From: JAPEKQ01 sp964487295
GTDB taxonomy: Bacteria > Joyebacterota > Joyebacteria > Joyebacterales > Joyebacteraceae
Assembly (NCBI GenBank): GCA_964487295.1
Contig: CAZAQL010000013.1
Coordinates: 1 to 34,547, forward strand
Direction of reading: 5' to 3'
Length of the DNA: 34,547 bases
Under the pieces are notes generated by a model that was not told where the DNA came from, searched no databases, and worked only from the letters and a program-made list of their open reading frames with translations. Positions 26,596 to 34,504 of the stretch are shown piece by piece. Made by a program: the position numbers and the translations under genes. Within the stretch, counting starts at the first letter, position 1. The number at the start of each line of letters is the position of its first letter.

Positions 26596-27414
26596 TCAGC
26601 GCACTTGTCGCAAGCGGGCCCTCCCGAACACCGCCCCCACCTCACGAGCCAGCGCCGCGTTGCGACGGGCCAGCGCGTTGACCAGTTCATGGGCGGGAGG
26701 CGCCTCCAGCCCGAGACGGCTCAGAAGCCCCGCATCGCTGAAAGCATCGTCCGGCGCCCGGTCGGCTTCAATCCGCCCGTCGGCGACGACGACGAGCCGG
26801 TCGGCCACGCGCTCGGCCAGCTCCGGATCATGCGTCACGAGCACGATCGAGCGACCTTCCTCTCTCTCCCGAAGCAGCAGCTCCAGGATGCGCTCGCGGG
26901 CGTCCGGGTCCAGGCCGGCGCTCGGCTCATCGAGCAGCAGGAACGGTCGCTCGAGCACAACGATGGCCGCGATGGCCGCTCGACGTTGCTCTCCGGCGCT
27001 CAGGGTGACCGGTGAGCGCGTGAGGAACCGATCGGGATCCAGTCCGACCCGTTCCAGGGCCGCTCGGACACGGACCCGCACGGTCTCCTCGGACGCCCTG
27101 GCCGCCCGCAGCCCGAAGGCCACCTCGTCGAAGACCGTCTCCTCGAAGAACTGGAGCTCGGGGAACTGGTAGACGAGACCCACCGAGGAGCGGAGCGTCG
27201 CCCCGTCCCCCTCCGTGACCGACACTGAGCCGCGCGACGGATGGGCGAGACCGGCGGTGACCTCGAGGAGCGTCGTCTTGCCCGACCCCGTCGGCCCCAT
27301 CACGGCGACCGTCTCATCCGGCCGCAGCACGAGGCTCACGCCCCGAAGGCCCTCTCGGGCCGTCGGAAGCCCCCGGTCGTACACGAAGGTGACATCCTCG
27401 AGTCGGATCCTCAT
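26596..27414 (-). CDS. Energy-coupling factor (ECF) transporter ATPase, EcfA2-like
   Basis: This 272-residue ABC ATPase has Walker A GPTGSGKTTLL (about 40-50), the Q-loop typical of ECF ATPases in VYQFPELQFFEETVFDEVAFGL, signature LSAGEQRRAAIA, Walker B FLLLDEPSAGLD, and a normal switch His in LVTHDPELAE. QFPE(L)Q is characteristic of EcfA2, and it pairs with the adjoining EcfA1-like ATPase. ECF transporters also need a membrane T subunit and a substrate-specific S subunit; neither is visible in this window. It overlaps the upstream gene by 4 bp (ATGA). Confidence 0.9.
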   Translation of the reverse strand: MRIRLEDVTFVYDRGLPTAREGLRGVSLVLRPDETVAVMGPTGSGKTTLLEVTAGLAHPSRGSVSVTEGDGATLRSSVGLVYQFPELQFFEETVFDEVAFGLRAARASEETVRVRVRAALERVGLDPDRFLTRSPVTLSAGEQRRAAIAAIVVLERPFLLLDEPSAGLDPDARERILELLLREREEGRSIVLVTHDPELAERVADRLVVVADGRIEADRAPDDAFSDAGLLSRLGLEAPPAHELVNALARRNAALAREVGAVFGRARLRQVR

Positions 27415-28235
27415 GCGGGCGCTCCCGCGAGCGCGTCGATGAGCTCGCTCATGGTCATGACGTCCTCTTCGAGCGTGAACCCCGCCTCACGCAGCGTCGC
27501 GGCCAGCTCCATCGCCGGCGGAAGTCTGAGCCCCCACGCCCTCGTCCTATCGGGCATCGCGAACAGCTCGCGCGGCTCGCCGTCGAAGACGACGCGTCCG
27601 TCGCCGAGAACGATCGCCCGGTCAGCGTACGCTATCTCCTCAGGGAACTGGGTCACGAAGATCACGGTCCGGCGCTCGTGCCGGCGGACCGTCGCAAGCA
27701 GCGACCAGAGGCTCCGCCGTCCCGCGGCGTCGAGGAGCGAGGTGGGTTCATCCAGCAGGAGGTGGCGCGGCCGCATCGCCAGGACGGCGGCGACGGCGAC
27801 CCGCTGCTTCTCCCCTCCCGAGAGACGGTGTGGAGGTCGATCCCGCAGATCCTCGAGCCCCAGAAGAGGCAGGATCTCAGCGATCCTCGACCGCATGACG
27901 TCGCGGGCGAGACCGAGATTCTCCATACCGAAGGCGATCTCGCGCTCGACGGTCGTGCTCACGATCTGGTCATCGGGATTCTGGAAGACGAATCCGACGC
28001 GTCGTCGGATCTCCCACAGACTCGATTCGTCATCCGTCCGGAGGCCGTCGACCGTCACGCGGCCCGACGTCGGAAGAAGAAGAGCGTTGATGAGCCTGAG
28101 CATGCAGGTCTTGCCGGAACCGCTGGGCCCGGCGACCGCGACCGTCCGGCCGTCGGGGATCTCGAGCGTGACGCCCACAAGCGCGTCGCGACCGGCGCCT
28201 CGGAACCTCACCCGCGCGTCGCGAAGCTCGATCAC
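27411..28235 (-). CDS. ECF transporter ATPase, EcfA1-like
   Basis: This 274-residue ABC ATPase has Walker A GPSGSGKTCML (about 37-47), Q-loop FVFQNPDDQIVSTTVEREIAFG, signature LSGGEKQRVAVA and Walker B HLLLDEPTSLLD. In the H-loop the usual His is Gln (IFVTQFPEEI). In ECF transporters the two ATPases form a heterodimer with EcfA2. The start is GTG 28235, which overlaps the stop of the LysM/TPR lipoprotein gene as GTGA; a much longer open frame upstream in this register is not coding. The substrate is unknown because no S component is present. Confidence 0.9.
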   Translation of the reverse strand: MIELRDARVRFRGAGRDALVGVTLEIPDGRTVAVAGPSGSGKTCMLRLINALLLPTSGRVTVDGLRTDDESSLWEIRRRVGFVFQNPDDQIVSTTVEREIAFGMENLGLARDVMRSRIAEILPLLGLEDLRDRPPHRLSGGEKQRVAVAAVLAMRPRHLLLDEPTSLLDAAGRRSLWSLLATVRRHERRTVIFVTQFPEEIAYADRAIVLGDGRVVFDGEPRELFAMPDRTRAWGLRLPPAMELAATLREAGFTLEEDVMTMSELIDALAGAPA

Positions 28236-29098
28236 GGCGCGCCCCCGTCCGGGACCGGGTCCCCGTTCCCGTGGTCCGGGACCGCCCCGGTGGCCGCGGA
28301 GTCCTCCGGGCGCCGCTCGATGGCCGCCTCCCCGGCGAGCTCGATCAGACGGGTCCGCGCGGCCTCGGACCACGCCCCGTCCGGGTAGCGCCGCAGGTAC
28401 CCGTCGAGGGCGACGACCGCGTCCTCGATGCGTCCCGCCTCGAAGAGCGCCACGGCCCTGGCGAAGTCCGCCTCCTCGAGCGACCGGTCGAGTCTGAGCG
28501 CGCGTTCGAAGTGCGTGACGGCGCTCGCGGCGTCCCCTGCGTCGAAGAGCGCCTTCCCCATTGCGAACTCCGCGGACGCATCGTCGGGCCTGGACGCGAC
28601 GACGTTCCTGAGCACGCCCACCGCGGCCTCGGGCTCGCCCATCATGAGCAGGACCACCCCCAGATTGTAGCCGGCATCCACGAACGTCGGATCGCCGCCG
28701 AGCGCGTCGCGAAAGGCCTCCACGGCCTCGGCGAGCCGCCCCTCGCCGGCGTAGCCCGTTCCACGGTTGTAGTGGGATTTCGCCTCGTTGCGGCGGGCGT
28801 ACCTCGCCACGTCGATCTCTCCGACGGGAACGTCCACGAGCGCTCCGGTGTCGAGAGCCGCCTCCGGCGACGTCCCGTTGACCTCTGCGAGGTAGACCGA
28901 GGCGTCGGGTGTCCCGTAGTAGTCGTCCGCGATCGAGGCGAGCGTCTCGCCCTCCGCCACGGGGTGCGTCACGATCTCGATCGTGTCGACGCCGCTCCCC
29001 GTCGTCGAGGGCGGGCCGCCGCAACCGGCCGCGAGCAGGACGAGCGCCGCGATGCTCGAGAGCGCGATGAGCGCCCTCGCAGGACGGGATCTAGCCAT
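28232..29098 (-). CDS. LysM and TPR lipoprotein
   Basis: This 288-residue protein has a lipoprotein signal peptide with lipobox LLAAGC (Cys26). A LysM-type module (about 40-95; VTHPVAEGETLASIADDYYG, then LDTGALVDVPV) probably binds peptidoglycan. At least four TPR units follow (about 105-255; YNRGTGYAGEGRLAEAVEAFRDAL, YNLGVVLLMMGEPEAAVGVL, FAMGKALFDAGDAASAVTHFERAL). The tail is Asp/Gly/Pro-rich. The start is ATG 29098, eight bases inside the end of dus; the longer open frame upstream lacks a signal sequence and is not used. A periplasmic scaffold linked to cell-wall or envelope assembly is likely, but its partners are unknown. Confidence 0.85.
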   Translation of the reverse strand: MARSRPARALIALSSIAALVLLAAGCGGPPSTTGSGVDTIEIVTHPVAEGETLASIADDYYGTPDASVYLAEVNGTSPEAALDTGALVDVPVGEIDVARYARRNEAKSHYNRGTGYAGEGRLAEAVEAFRDALGGDPTFVDAGYNLGVVLLMMGEPEAAVGVLRNVVASRPDDASAEFAMGKALFDAGDAASAVTHFERALRLDRSLEEADFARAVALFEAGRIEDAVVALDGYLRRYPDGAWSEAARTRLIELAGEAAIERRPEDSAATGAVPDHGNGDPVPDGGAP

Positions 29099-30059
29099 GA
29101 GTCTCCTCCAGAGCGCGAGCGAGCCTGCCGCGCACGTTCGCGTGACCCTCCATCGTGACGAGTTCGCGCCTGAGTTCGAGCGCGCCCGGGAACCCCTTGA
29201 GCGTTGCAACGAAATGCTTGCGCATCTCCATGACGCCGCGACGTTCGCCCTTGGCCTCCACCATGAGGTCAAGGTGCTCGATGGCGAGCGAGAACCGCTC
29301 GGCGACCGTCGGCTCTGCGGGCGTCTCGCCGGTCGACAGAAGAGCCGCGGTCCGCTCGAAGAGCCACGGGTTCCCGACGGCGCCCCGTCCGATCATCACG
29401 CCGTCACAGCCGGTCTGCTCGAGCATCCGCACCGCATCCTCCGGCTCACGCACGTCGCCGCTTCCGATGAGGGGAACAGAGCACGCTCGCTTGATCTCCG
29501 AGAGAAGGCTCCAGTCGGCCTTCCCCTTGAACCCCTGCGCGCGGGTCCTCGGATGCACGGTCACGGCGGCGACACCGAGCTCGGCGAGCATCCCGACGGC
29601 CTCGGGAGCGTTCACGGAGTCATCGTCCCAGCCGCTCCGGAGTTTGACCGTCACGGGCAGCGACGTCGACTCGATCACCGCCTGGGTCACATCCTGCAGA
29701 AGCTTCAGGTCGCGCATGAGCGCCGCGCCCGAGGTCGACTTGACGACCTTCTTGACGGGACAGCCCGCGTTGATGTCGATGGCGTCGGGGCTGAGCGAGG
29801 CCACGCGTCGCGTCGCCTCCGCCATCGCCTCCGGCCGGCTGCCGAAGAGCTGGAAGACGATCGGCCGCTCCTCCTCGTGAAACGCGAGGAGTTCGAAGGT
29901 CTTCCAGCTGTTCCTGACCGCGCCCTCCGCGCTGACCATCTCCGTCCACACCACCGAGGCGCCGTGTCGGCGGCAGAGCCTGCGCATGGGGCTGTCGGTC
30001 AGACCGGCCAGCGGCGCCAGAACAAGGGGCGGGTCGACTGGAATGTCTCGGATACGCAT
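29091..30059 (-). CDS. dus: tRNA-dihydrouridine synthase (DusB-like)
   Basis: Dus is an FMN-dependent enzyme that reduces uridine to dihydrouridine in the tRNA D-loop. The 322-residue TIM-barrel protein begins MRIRDIPVDPPLVLAPLAGLTD and carries the catalytic Cys in INAGCPVKKVVKSTSGAALM. It also has LPVTVKLRSGWDD, VHPRTRAQGFKGKADW, VPLIGSGDVREPEDA, the FMN phosphate loop GCDGVMIGRGAVGNPWLF, and a helical RNA-binding C-terminus. The open frame could start 12 codons earlier, but that would lie upstream of the predicted transcription start. ATG 30059 has no Shine-Dalgarno and lies 7 bp from the -10 box, suggesting a leaderless mRNA. It is the first gene of the long operon. Confidence 0.95.
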   Translation of the reverse strand: MRIRDIPVDPPLVLAPLAGLTDSPMRRLCRRHGASVVWTEMVSAEGAVRNSWKTFELLAFHEEERPIVFQLFGSRPEAMAEATRRVASLSPDAIDINAGCPVKKVVKSTSGAALMRDLKLLQDVTQAVIESTSLPVTVKLRSGWDDDSVNAPEAVGMLAELGVAAVTVHPRTRAQGFKGKADWSLLSEIKRACSVPLIGSGDVREPEDAVRMLEQTGCDGVMIGRGAVGNPWLFERTAALLSTGETPAEPTVAERFSLAIEHLDLMVEAKGERRGVMEMRKHFVATLKGFPGALELRRELVTMEGHANVRGRLARALEETHG

Positions 30060-30065
30060 GAATGG

Positions 30066-30095
30066 AGTATAGGCCCGCCGTTTCGGGAGCGTCAA
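30066..30095 (-). promoter_or_regulatory. Promoter of the dus-led operon, probably giving a leaderless mRNA
   Basis: On the minus strand TTGACG (30090-30095) and TATACT (30066-30071) are 18 bp apart. The base 7 bp beyond the -10 is the A of the dus ATG (30059), where transcription would normally begin. Confidence 0.82.
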
Positions 30096-30168
30096 GGGAA
30101 CGGGGCGAGACGGCCATGCGCGCGGACACGTGTGCGACGGAGCGCCATCACCCCACCCGGCACGAACG

Positions 30169-30197
30169 CGGGGCGGGAGCTCTCGGCCCCCGCCCCG
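30169..30197 (-). terminator. GC-rich hairpin after ctpA (distal)
   Basis: CGGGGCGGG (30169-30177) pairs perfectly with CCCGCCCCG (30189-30197), loop of 11. It is the second of two tandem stem-loops in the ~200-bp non-coding stretch between ctpA and dus. There is no run of T afterwards, so termination efficiency is uncertain. Confidence 0.5.
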
Positions 30198-30221
30198 CCA
30201 GGCGTGATCGTGGACGCCTGT

Positions 30222-30250
30222 CGTGCGCCGTCCGGGCCGGACCGCGCACG
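30222..30250 (-). terminator. Long hairpin immediately after ctpA (proximal)
   Basis: Arms 30222-30235 and 30237-30250 are complementary at 13 of 14 positions (CGTGCG through CCGG), giving an almost perfect stem 11 bp after the ctpA stop. Like the distal hairpin it lacks a T-tract, but the pair probably marks the 3-prime end of the tmk-ctpA message before the dus promoter. Confidence 0.65.
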
Positions 30251-30260
30251 ACGCGTCCCT

Positions 30261-31865
30261 CTATTCCAGCGCGGTCTCCGGCGTATCAGCCAGTTCCTCC
30301 GCCAGCGAGAAGAGGTCGGTCAGATCCGTCGCTCCCCTGGCGATCTCTATCGTCCGGCTGAGCTGGGTGTCGCCGTCGATGGCGATCTCATAGGCGCGTT
30401 CCCGTCCCCAGAGCTTCCGGGCGAGATCGCGGCGGATGGAGAGCTCGACCTCGTCGCGGCGCTCGGCGATCTCCTCGCGCGTGTACTCGAAACCGTCCTC
30501 ATCGAGGAAGTCGAGGAACGCGTCCCATATGGGCTCCGTAATCTCGATGTCGGGACCGGCGATCTCGTGGTCACTGAGATACGCGATGGCGAACTCGAAG
30601 AACTCCTCTCGCCGCTCGAGATCGACGACGAGATCGGAACGCCGGCCGCTCTCGACGGAGACGTCCGGCGTCACGCCGCCGCCGCCGTAGACGATGCGAC
30701 CCGCCGCGGTTCGGAACTCCGGCTTCGGTTCATCCGCCTCGCCGCCGTTCTCCTCCTCGCCTGCGACCACCACCTCTTCCTCGTCCCAGCGCTCCGGCTT
30801 CTCGATGAGCCGTCCGCTGGCCGTGTACCATTTCGCGGTCGTGAGCTTGACGGCGCACTCCTTGGTGAGCGGCCTCAGGCGCATCAGGGTCTGCACGGAG
30901 CCCTTCCCGAAGCTCGTCGTGCCGACGACGATCCCACGGTCCCAGTCCTGAATGGCGCCCGCGAGGATCTCCGAGGCGCTGGCGCTCCCGCCGTTGACGA
31001 GCACGACGATCGGGAAGTCGCTCGGGTAGCGCGCCGGCGTCGTCGCGTAGAACTCCTTGTTCTGCTCCTTGAGGCGGCCGCGCGTGCTGACGACGAGCTC
31101 TCCCGCGCTCAGGAACACGTCGCTGACGTCGACGGCCTCGGACAGGAGCCCTCCGGGGTTGCTCCTGAGATCGAGCACGAGGCCCCGCATGCCCTGCGCA
31201 TCCAGCACGTCGAGCTTCGCCTCGAGCTCCGTCGCCGTGGTCCTCGAGAAGCGGGAGACGCGCACGTAGCCGATGTCATCGTCCATGAGCAGAGCGTACG
31301 GAACGCTGTCGATGCGGATGATGTCGCGCGTGACCGTGTAATCGAGGTTCTCGTCGAGACCCTCGCGGTAGATGGTGATGTCGACCTTCGTGCCGGGCTC
31401 GCCGCGGAGCTTGAGTATCGCCTCGTCAACTGTGATCCCGCGCGTCGACTCGCCCTCGATCGCGATGATGCGGTCGCCGGACTGGATGCCCAGATCGTAC
31501 GCGGGCGTTCCCTCGATCGGGCTCACCACGGTCAGCACGCCGTCGCGCGCCGTGATCTGAATGCCGAGTCCGCCGAACTCGCCCTCCGTCGTGACCTGGA
31601 AGTCGGCGAACGATTCCTCGTCGAGGAAGACGGAGTACGGGTCGAGGCTCGAGAGCATGCCGCGGATGGCCCCGTACATCAGGTCCTTCGAGTCGACGTC
31701 CTCGACGTACGCGTGCTCCACCTTCGAGAGCGCGTCGTTGAAGAGATCGAGGTAGGTGTATAGGTCGTTGCGCGCGCTGACGCGCTCCACGACGAAGCCG
31801 CCGATGAGCGCGCCCACGATGAGAGCCGTAACGATCGGCCCGAGCCTTCCGAAGCGTCTGGTCAT
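30261..31865 (-). CDS. ctpA: C-terminal processing protease (S41 family)
   Basis: This 534-residue periplasmic Ser/Lys protease has an N-terminal membrane anchor or uncleaved signal (about 10-27), a pre-PDZ helical region with SSLDPYSVFLDEESF, a PDZ domain (about 90-180; GGLGIQI, VVSPIEGTPAYDLGIQSGDRI), and the S41 core (VLDLRSNPGGLL, NGGSASASEILAGAIQDW with the catalytic Ser, GTTSFGKGSVQ with the catalytic Lys). An acidic linker (about 375-395, EEENGGEADEPK) is inserted, and a long helical C-terminal region follows. Such enzymes trim C-termini of envelope proteins or peptidoglycan hydrolases. The start is ATG 31865, 11 bp after the tmk stop. Confidence 0.94.
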   Translation of the reverse strand: MTRRFGRLGPIVTALIVGALIGGFVVERVSARNDLYTYLDLFNDALSKVEHAYVEDVDSKDLMYGAIRGMLSSLDPYSVFLDEESFADFQVTTEGEFGGLGIQITARDGVLTVVSPIEGTPAYDLGIQSGDRIIAIEGESTRGITVDEAILKLRGEPGTKVDITIYREGLDENLDYTVTRDIIRIDSVPYALLMDDDIGYVRVSRFSRTTATELEAKLDVLDAQGMRGLVLDLRSNPGGLLSEAVDVSDVFLSAGELVVSTRGRLKEQNKEFYATTPARYPSDFPIVVLVNGGSASASEILAGAIQDWDRGIVVGTTSFGKGSVQTLMRLRPLTKECAVKLTTAKWYTASGRLIEKPERWDEEEVVVAGEEENGGEADEPKPEFRTAAGRIVYGGGGVTPDVSVESGRRSDLVVDLERREEFFEFAIAYLSDHEIAGPDIEITEPIWDAFLDFLDEDGFEYTREEIAERRDEVELSIRRDLARKLWGRERAYEIAIDGDTQLSRTIEIARGATDLTDLFSLAEELADTPETALE

Positions 31866-31876
31866 GGGAGCCTTCC

Positions 31877-32536
31877 TCAGTTGCTGTCTTGGGGTTCCAG
31901 GAATCTCCGTTCGAGTGTCTCGGTGATGCGGGCGGCGATGGCGTCGACACCCTCGCCGGCGTCGATGGTGACGAACCGCTCCGGCTCACGACGGGCCTCG
32001 GCGACGTACGCGTCGCGCACCCTGCGGTGGAACGCGAGTTCCTCCCGCTCGATGCGGTCGCGGGTTCCTCCGGAGGTGCGACCATCCAGCCTGCGAAGCC
32101 CCTCCTGCGGATCGAGGTCCAGAAGGAACGTCACATCAGGTTTGACGCCGCGCGTGGCCACTTGGTTCAAGGTCCGGACGAGATCGGTGCCGAGTTCGCG
32201 GCCTCCGCCCTGGTATGCCACACTCGCGTCGGCATAACGGTCGGAGATGACGACCCAGCCGCGCTGGATGCCCGGACGGATGACGCGTTCCGTATGCTCG
32301 GCACGCGACGCCAGGTAGAGGAACAGCTCCGTCTCGGGGAGCATCTCGCCGCCGGTGTCGAGCAGCGCGTCCCGCAGACGCTCGCCGAGCCGCGTGCCGC
32401 CCGGCTCGCGCGTCGAGACGACCTCGTGCCCGCGCTCCACGAGCCACGCGGCGAGGCGCTCGGCCTGCGTCGACTTCCCGCAGCCCTCGACGCCCTCGAG
32501 CGTGATGAAGAGACCCCCGGGGGGCTTCTCGCTCAC
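31877..32536 (-). CDS. tmk: Thymidylate kinase
   Basis: Tmk phosphorylates dTMP to dTDP. The 219-residue protein has the P-loop EGVEGCGKSTQAERL (about 14-28), the acidic-Arg segment TREPGGTRLGERLRD, the DRY-type motif SDRYADASVAYQGGGREL, and the LID region with DGRTSGGTRDRIEREE. Length and motif order are normal. The start is GTG 32536 with GAGGTGAGGT just upstream. It follows two strong hairpins after ino1, so it is probably in a separate or attenuated transcript with ctpA. No holB or other usual neighbour is present. Confidence 0.96.
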   Translation of the reverse strand: MSEKPPGGLFITLEGVEGCGKSTQAERLAAWLVERGHEVVSTREPGGTRLGERLRDALLDTGGEMLPETELFLYLASRAEHTERVIRPGIQRGWVVISDRYADASVAYQGGGRELGTDLVRTLNQVATRGVKPDVTFLLDLDPQEGLRRLDGRTSGGTRDRIEREELAFHRRVRDAYVAEARREPERFVTIDAGEGVDAIAARITETLERRFLEPQDSN

Positions 32537-32560
32537 GATACCTCACCTCACGGAAACGGC

Positions 32561-32584
32561 CGGGCCGGGGTCACCCCCGGCCCG
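32561..32584 (-). terminator. Perfect 10-bp GC hairpin between ino1 and tmk
   Basis: CGGGCCGGGG (32561-32570) pairs exactly with CCCCGGCCCG (32575-32584) around a 4-base loop. A short T-containing stretch (GCCGTTTCC) follows on the minus strand. It is probably a terminator for the inositol-lipid operon, perhaps with read-through to tmk. Confidence 0.65.
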
Positions 32585-32605
32585 CCTCGACTCGCGATGC
32601 TCGCG

Positions 32606-32626
32606 GCGGGACCGTCCGGGTCCCGC
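32606..32626 (-). terminator. 8-bp hairpin just after ino1
   Basis: GCGGGACC (32606-32613) pairs exactly with GGTCCCGC (32619-32626), loop of 5, about 24 bp after the ino1 stop. Together with 32561-32584 it forms a tandem hairpin array in the 114-bp gap. Confidence 0.55.
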
Positions 32627-32650
32627 GGTGCCGACCGGGTGCGTCGCCTT

Positions 32651-33760
32651 CTACTTCTTCGCGGCCGGCTTCTCGGGCTTCTGCGCGTACTTCCTGATGT
32701 AGCTCTCGGTCTTCTGCCGCGCCTCGTAGTCCGTGTACTGGTTCGGTGGGGACTTGAAGAAGTAGGAAGACGGCGCGTCGACGGCCCCTGAGAGGCCGTT
32801 GTCGAGCGCGAGCTTGCAGCAACGCACCGCGTCGATCATGACACCGGCCGAATTCGGCGAGTCCCAGACCTCGAGCTTGAGCTCGGCGTTCAGGGGCACG
32901 TCACCGAACGTCCTGCCCTCCATACGCACGTACGCCCACTTGCGGTCCGTGAGCCATGCCACGTAGTCCGACGGACCGATGTGCACGTTGTCCGCGCCGA
33001 TGTCGTAGTCGAGCTGCGACGTCACCGCGTTGGTCTTCGAGATCTTCTTCGACTCGAGCCGCGAACGCTCCAGCATGTTGAGGAAGTCGGTGTTGCCGCC
33101 GACGTTGAGCTGGCTCGTACGCTCGAGCCTCACCCCACGCTCGCGGAAAAGGGTCGTCAGCACGCGGTGGACTATGGTCGCCCCGACCTGGGACTTGATG
33201 TCGTCGCCCATGACCGGCAGCCCCTTCTTCTCGAACCGCTGCTGCCAGTAGCGTTCGCGCGCGATGAAGACGGGGATCCCGTTGACGAACCCGCAGCCCG
33301 CATCGAGGATCTGCTCGACGTACCACTTCGTCGCCTCCTCGCTGCCGACCGGCAGGAAGCTCACGACGACGTCGGTCTTCGTGTCCTTGAGGAGACCCAC
33401 GATGTCGTCCGTCGGGCCCGGCGCCTTCTCAATGATCTCAGACAGGTACTTCCCGAGCCCGTCGTGCGTCATACCGCGCGCGACCGGGACACCGAGCTTG
33501 GGCACGTCGCAGAACTTGTAGGTGTTGTTCGGCTTCGTGAAGATCGCCTCGGAGAGGTCCTTCCCCACCTTGTTCTTGTCGATGTCGATGGCGGCCGAGA
33601 ACTCCACGTCGCTGACGTGGTAGCCGCCGAGGTTGACGTGCATGAGTCCGGGAACGAACTCGTCGTCCGCCGCGTTCCTGTAGAACTCGACCCCCTGCAC
33701 CAGCGACGACGAGCAGTTCCCGACGCCGATAATGGCAACCCTGACCTTCTTCTTGCCCAT
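32651..33760 (-). CDS. ino1: myo-Inositol-1-phosphate synthase
   Basis: The enzyme converts glucose-6-phosphate to 1L-myo-inositol-1-phosphate using NAD. The 369-residue protein shows the NAD-binding start VRVAIIGVGNCSSSLVQGVEF, the internal motifs VVVSFLPVGSEEATKWY and MGDDIKSQVGATIVHRVL, SQLNVGGNTDFLNM (conserved NxGGNxDFxNM), KISKTNAVTSQL, and the late VWDSPNSAGVMIDAVRCCKLAL. It is the short actinobacterial/archaeal type, not the long eukaryotic one. The C-terminus is Lys/Pro-rich. It follows the CDP-alcohol phosphatidyltransferase gene by 6 bp, so the two probably act together. Confidence 0.95.
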   Translation of the reverse strand: MGKKKVRVAIIGVGNCSSSLVQGVEFYRNAADDEFVPGLMHVNLGGYHVSDVEFSAAIDIDKNKVGKDLSEAIFTKPNNTYKFCDVPKLGVPVARGMTHDGLGKYLSEIIEKAPGPTDDIVGLLKDTKTDVVVSFLPVGSEEATKWYVEQILDAGCGFVNGIPVFIARERYWQQRFEKKGLPVMGDDIKSQVGATIVHRVLTTLFRERGVRLERTSQLNVGGNTDFLNMLERSRLESKKISKTNAVTSQLDYDIGADNVHIGPSDYVAWLTDRKWAYVRMEGRTFGDVPLNAELKLEVWDSPNSAGVMIDAVRCCKLALDNGLSGAVDAPSSYFFKSPPNQYTDYEARQKTESYIRKYAQKPEKPAAKK

Positions 33761-33766
33761 CGAACG

Positions 33767-34390
33767 CTACCCCCGGAAGTTGTCCTGTGGAGGATCTGTG
33801 CCGGACAGCGTCCGCGCGACGTGATGGATCCTCTGCAGGGCTGTTACATGAGACAGTATCGCCAGAATCCAGAGCACCACCCTGAACACCGCCGGTCCCA
33901 GCAGCGTCCCGACGATGATCAGCACGAGCCGCTCGGGGCGCTCCGCGATGCCGACCCGGCACTCAACGCCGATGGCCTCCGCGCGCGCCCGCGTGTAGCT
34001 CACGAGGAACGAACCGCCCAGACCGATCAGGATGACCGCGGCCGTCACCGGCTCCGGCTCGACGTCCGGACCGCCCAGGTAGTACAGGAGCGCCCCGAGC
34101 AGCACGACGAGCTCCGAGTAGCGGTCGAGCGTCGAGTCCAGAAACGCGCCGAGGCGCGAAGCGCGGTCTCCCGCGCGCGCCACGGCCCCATCGGTCATGT
34201 CGCAGACGCCACCCAGGAGCACGAGGATCCCGGCCGTGACGAAGTGGCCTCTCGCCAGCGCGACACCGGCGATCGTCGAGATCCCCAGACCCACGACCGT
34301 GATGGCCGTGGGCGAGATCCCGAGGTCCGCCGCGAACCGCGCTACCGGATCCAGAAGCTCCCGAACTCTCGTCTTCAGACCGGCAGTCAT
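33767..34390 (-). CDS. CDP-alcohol phosphatidyltransferase (likely phosphatidylinositol-phosphate synthase)
   Basis: This 207-residue membrane enzyme has the complete family signature D64xxD67G68xxA71R72-x8-G81-xxx-D85-xxx-D89, which binds CDP-diacylglycerol and metal, and about five to six hydrophobic helices (about 30-45, 50-63, 92-108, 114-130, 155-170, 172-190). Being one operon with ino1, the likely acceptor is inositol-1-phosphate, giving phosphatidylinositol phosphate as in actinobacteria. Phosphatidylglycerophosphate synthase or a di-myo-inositol phosphate-type enzyme are alternatives. I choose ATG 34390 (AAGGA upstream) over the in-frame codon 66 bases upstream because the extra residues are charged and unlike the family. 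Confidence 0.88.
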   Translation of the reverse strand: MTAGLKTRVRELLDPVARFAADLGISPTAITVVGLGISTIAGVALARGHFVTAGILVLLGGVCDMTDGAVARAGDRASRLGAFLDSTLDRYSELVVLLGALLYYLGGPDVEPEPVTAAVILIGLGGSFLVSYTRARAEAIGVECRVGIAERPERLVLIIVGTLLGPAVFRVVLWILAILSHVTALQRIHHVARTLSGTDPPQDNFRG

Positions 34391-34446
34391 CGTTCCTTCA
34401 CCGTTGCCGCGGTCACGATCCCGTTGCTCCTCCCGTGAAACAGGGC

Positions 34447-34475
34447 AGTTTAGCACCCGGTACCGGTGGTGTCAA
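34447..34475 (-). promoter_or_regulatory. Promoter of the inositol-phospholipid operon
   Basis: On the minus strand TTGACA (34470-34475) and TAAACT (34447-34452) are separated by 17 bp. The predicted start near 34440 gives a leader of about 50 bases before ATG 34390. Confidence 0.82.
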
Positions 34476-34504
34476 TGCCGCCGGGCGCCCCCTGTGTAAG
34501 CTAA

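Noticed and set aside
27411..29024. A 537-residue fusion ABC protein
   Set aside because: The first ~263 residues are out-of-frame translation of the LysM/TPR lipoprotein gene; the ATPase starts at GTG 28235.
28983..31763. 926-codon open frame on the plus strand
   Set aside because: Antisense to dus and ctpA; composition is typical of a GC-bias shadow and there is no ribosome site or domain.
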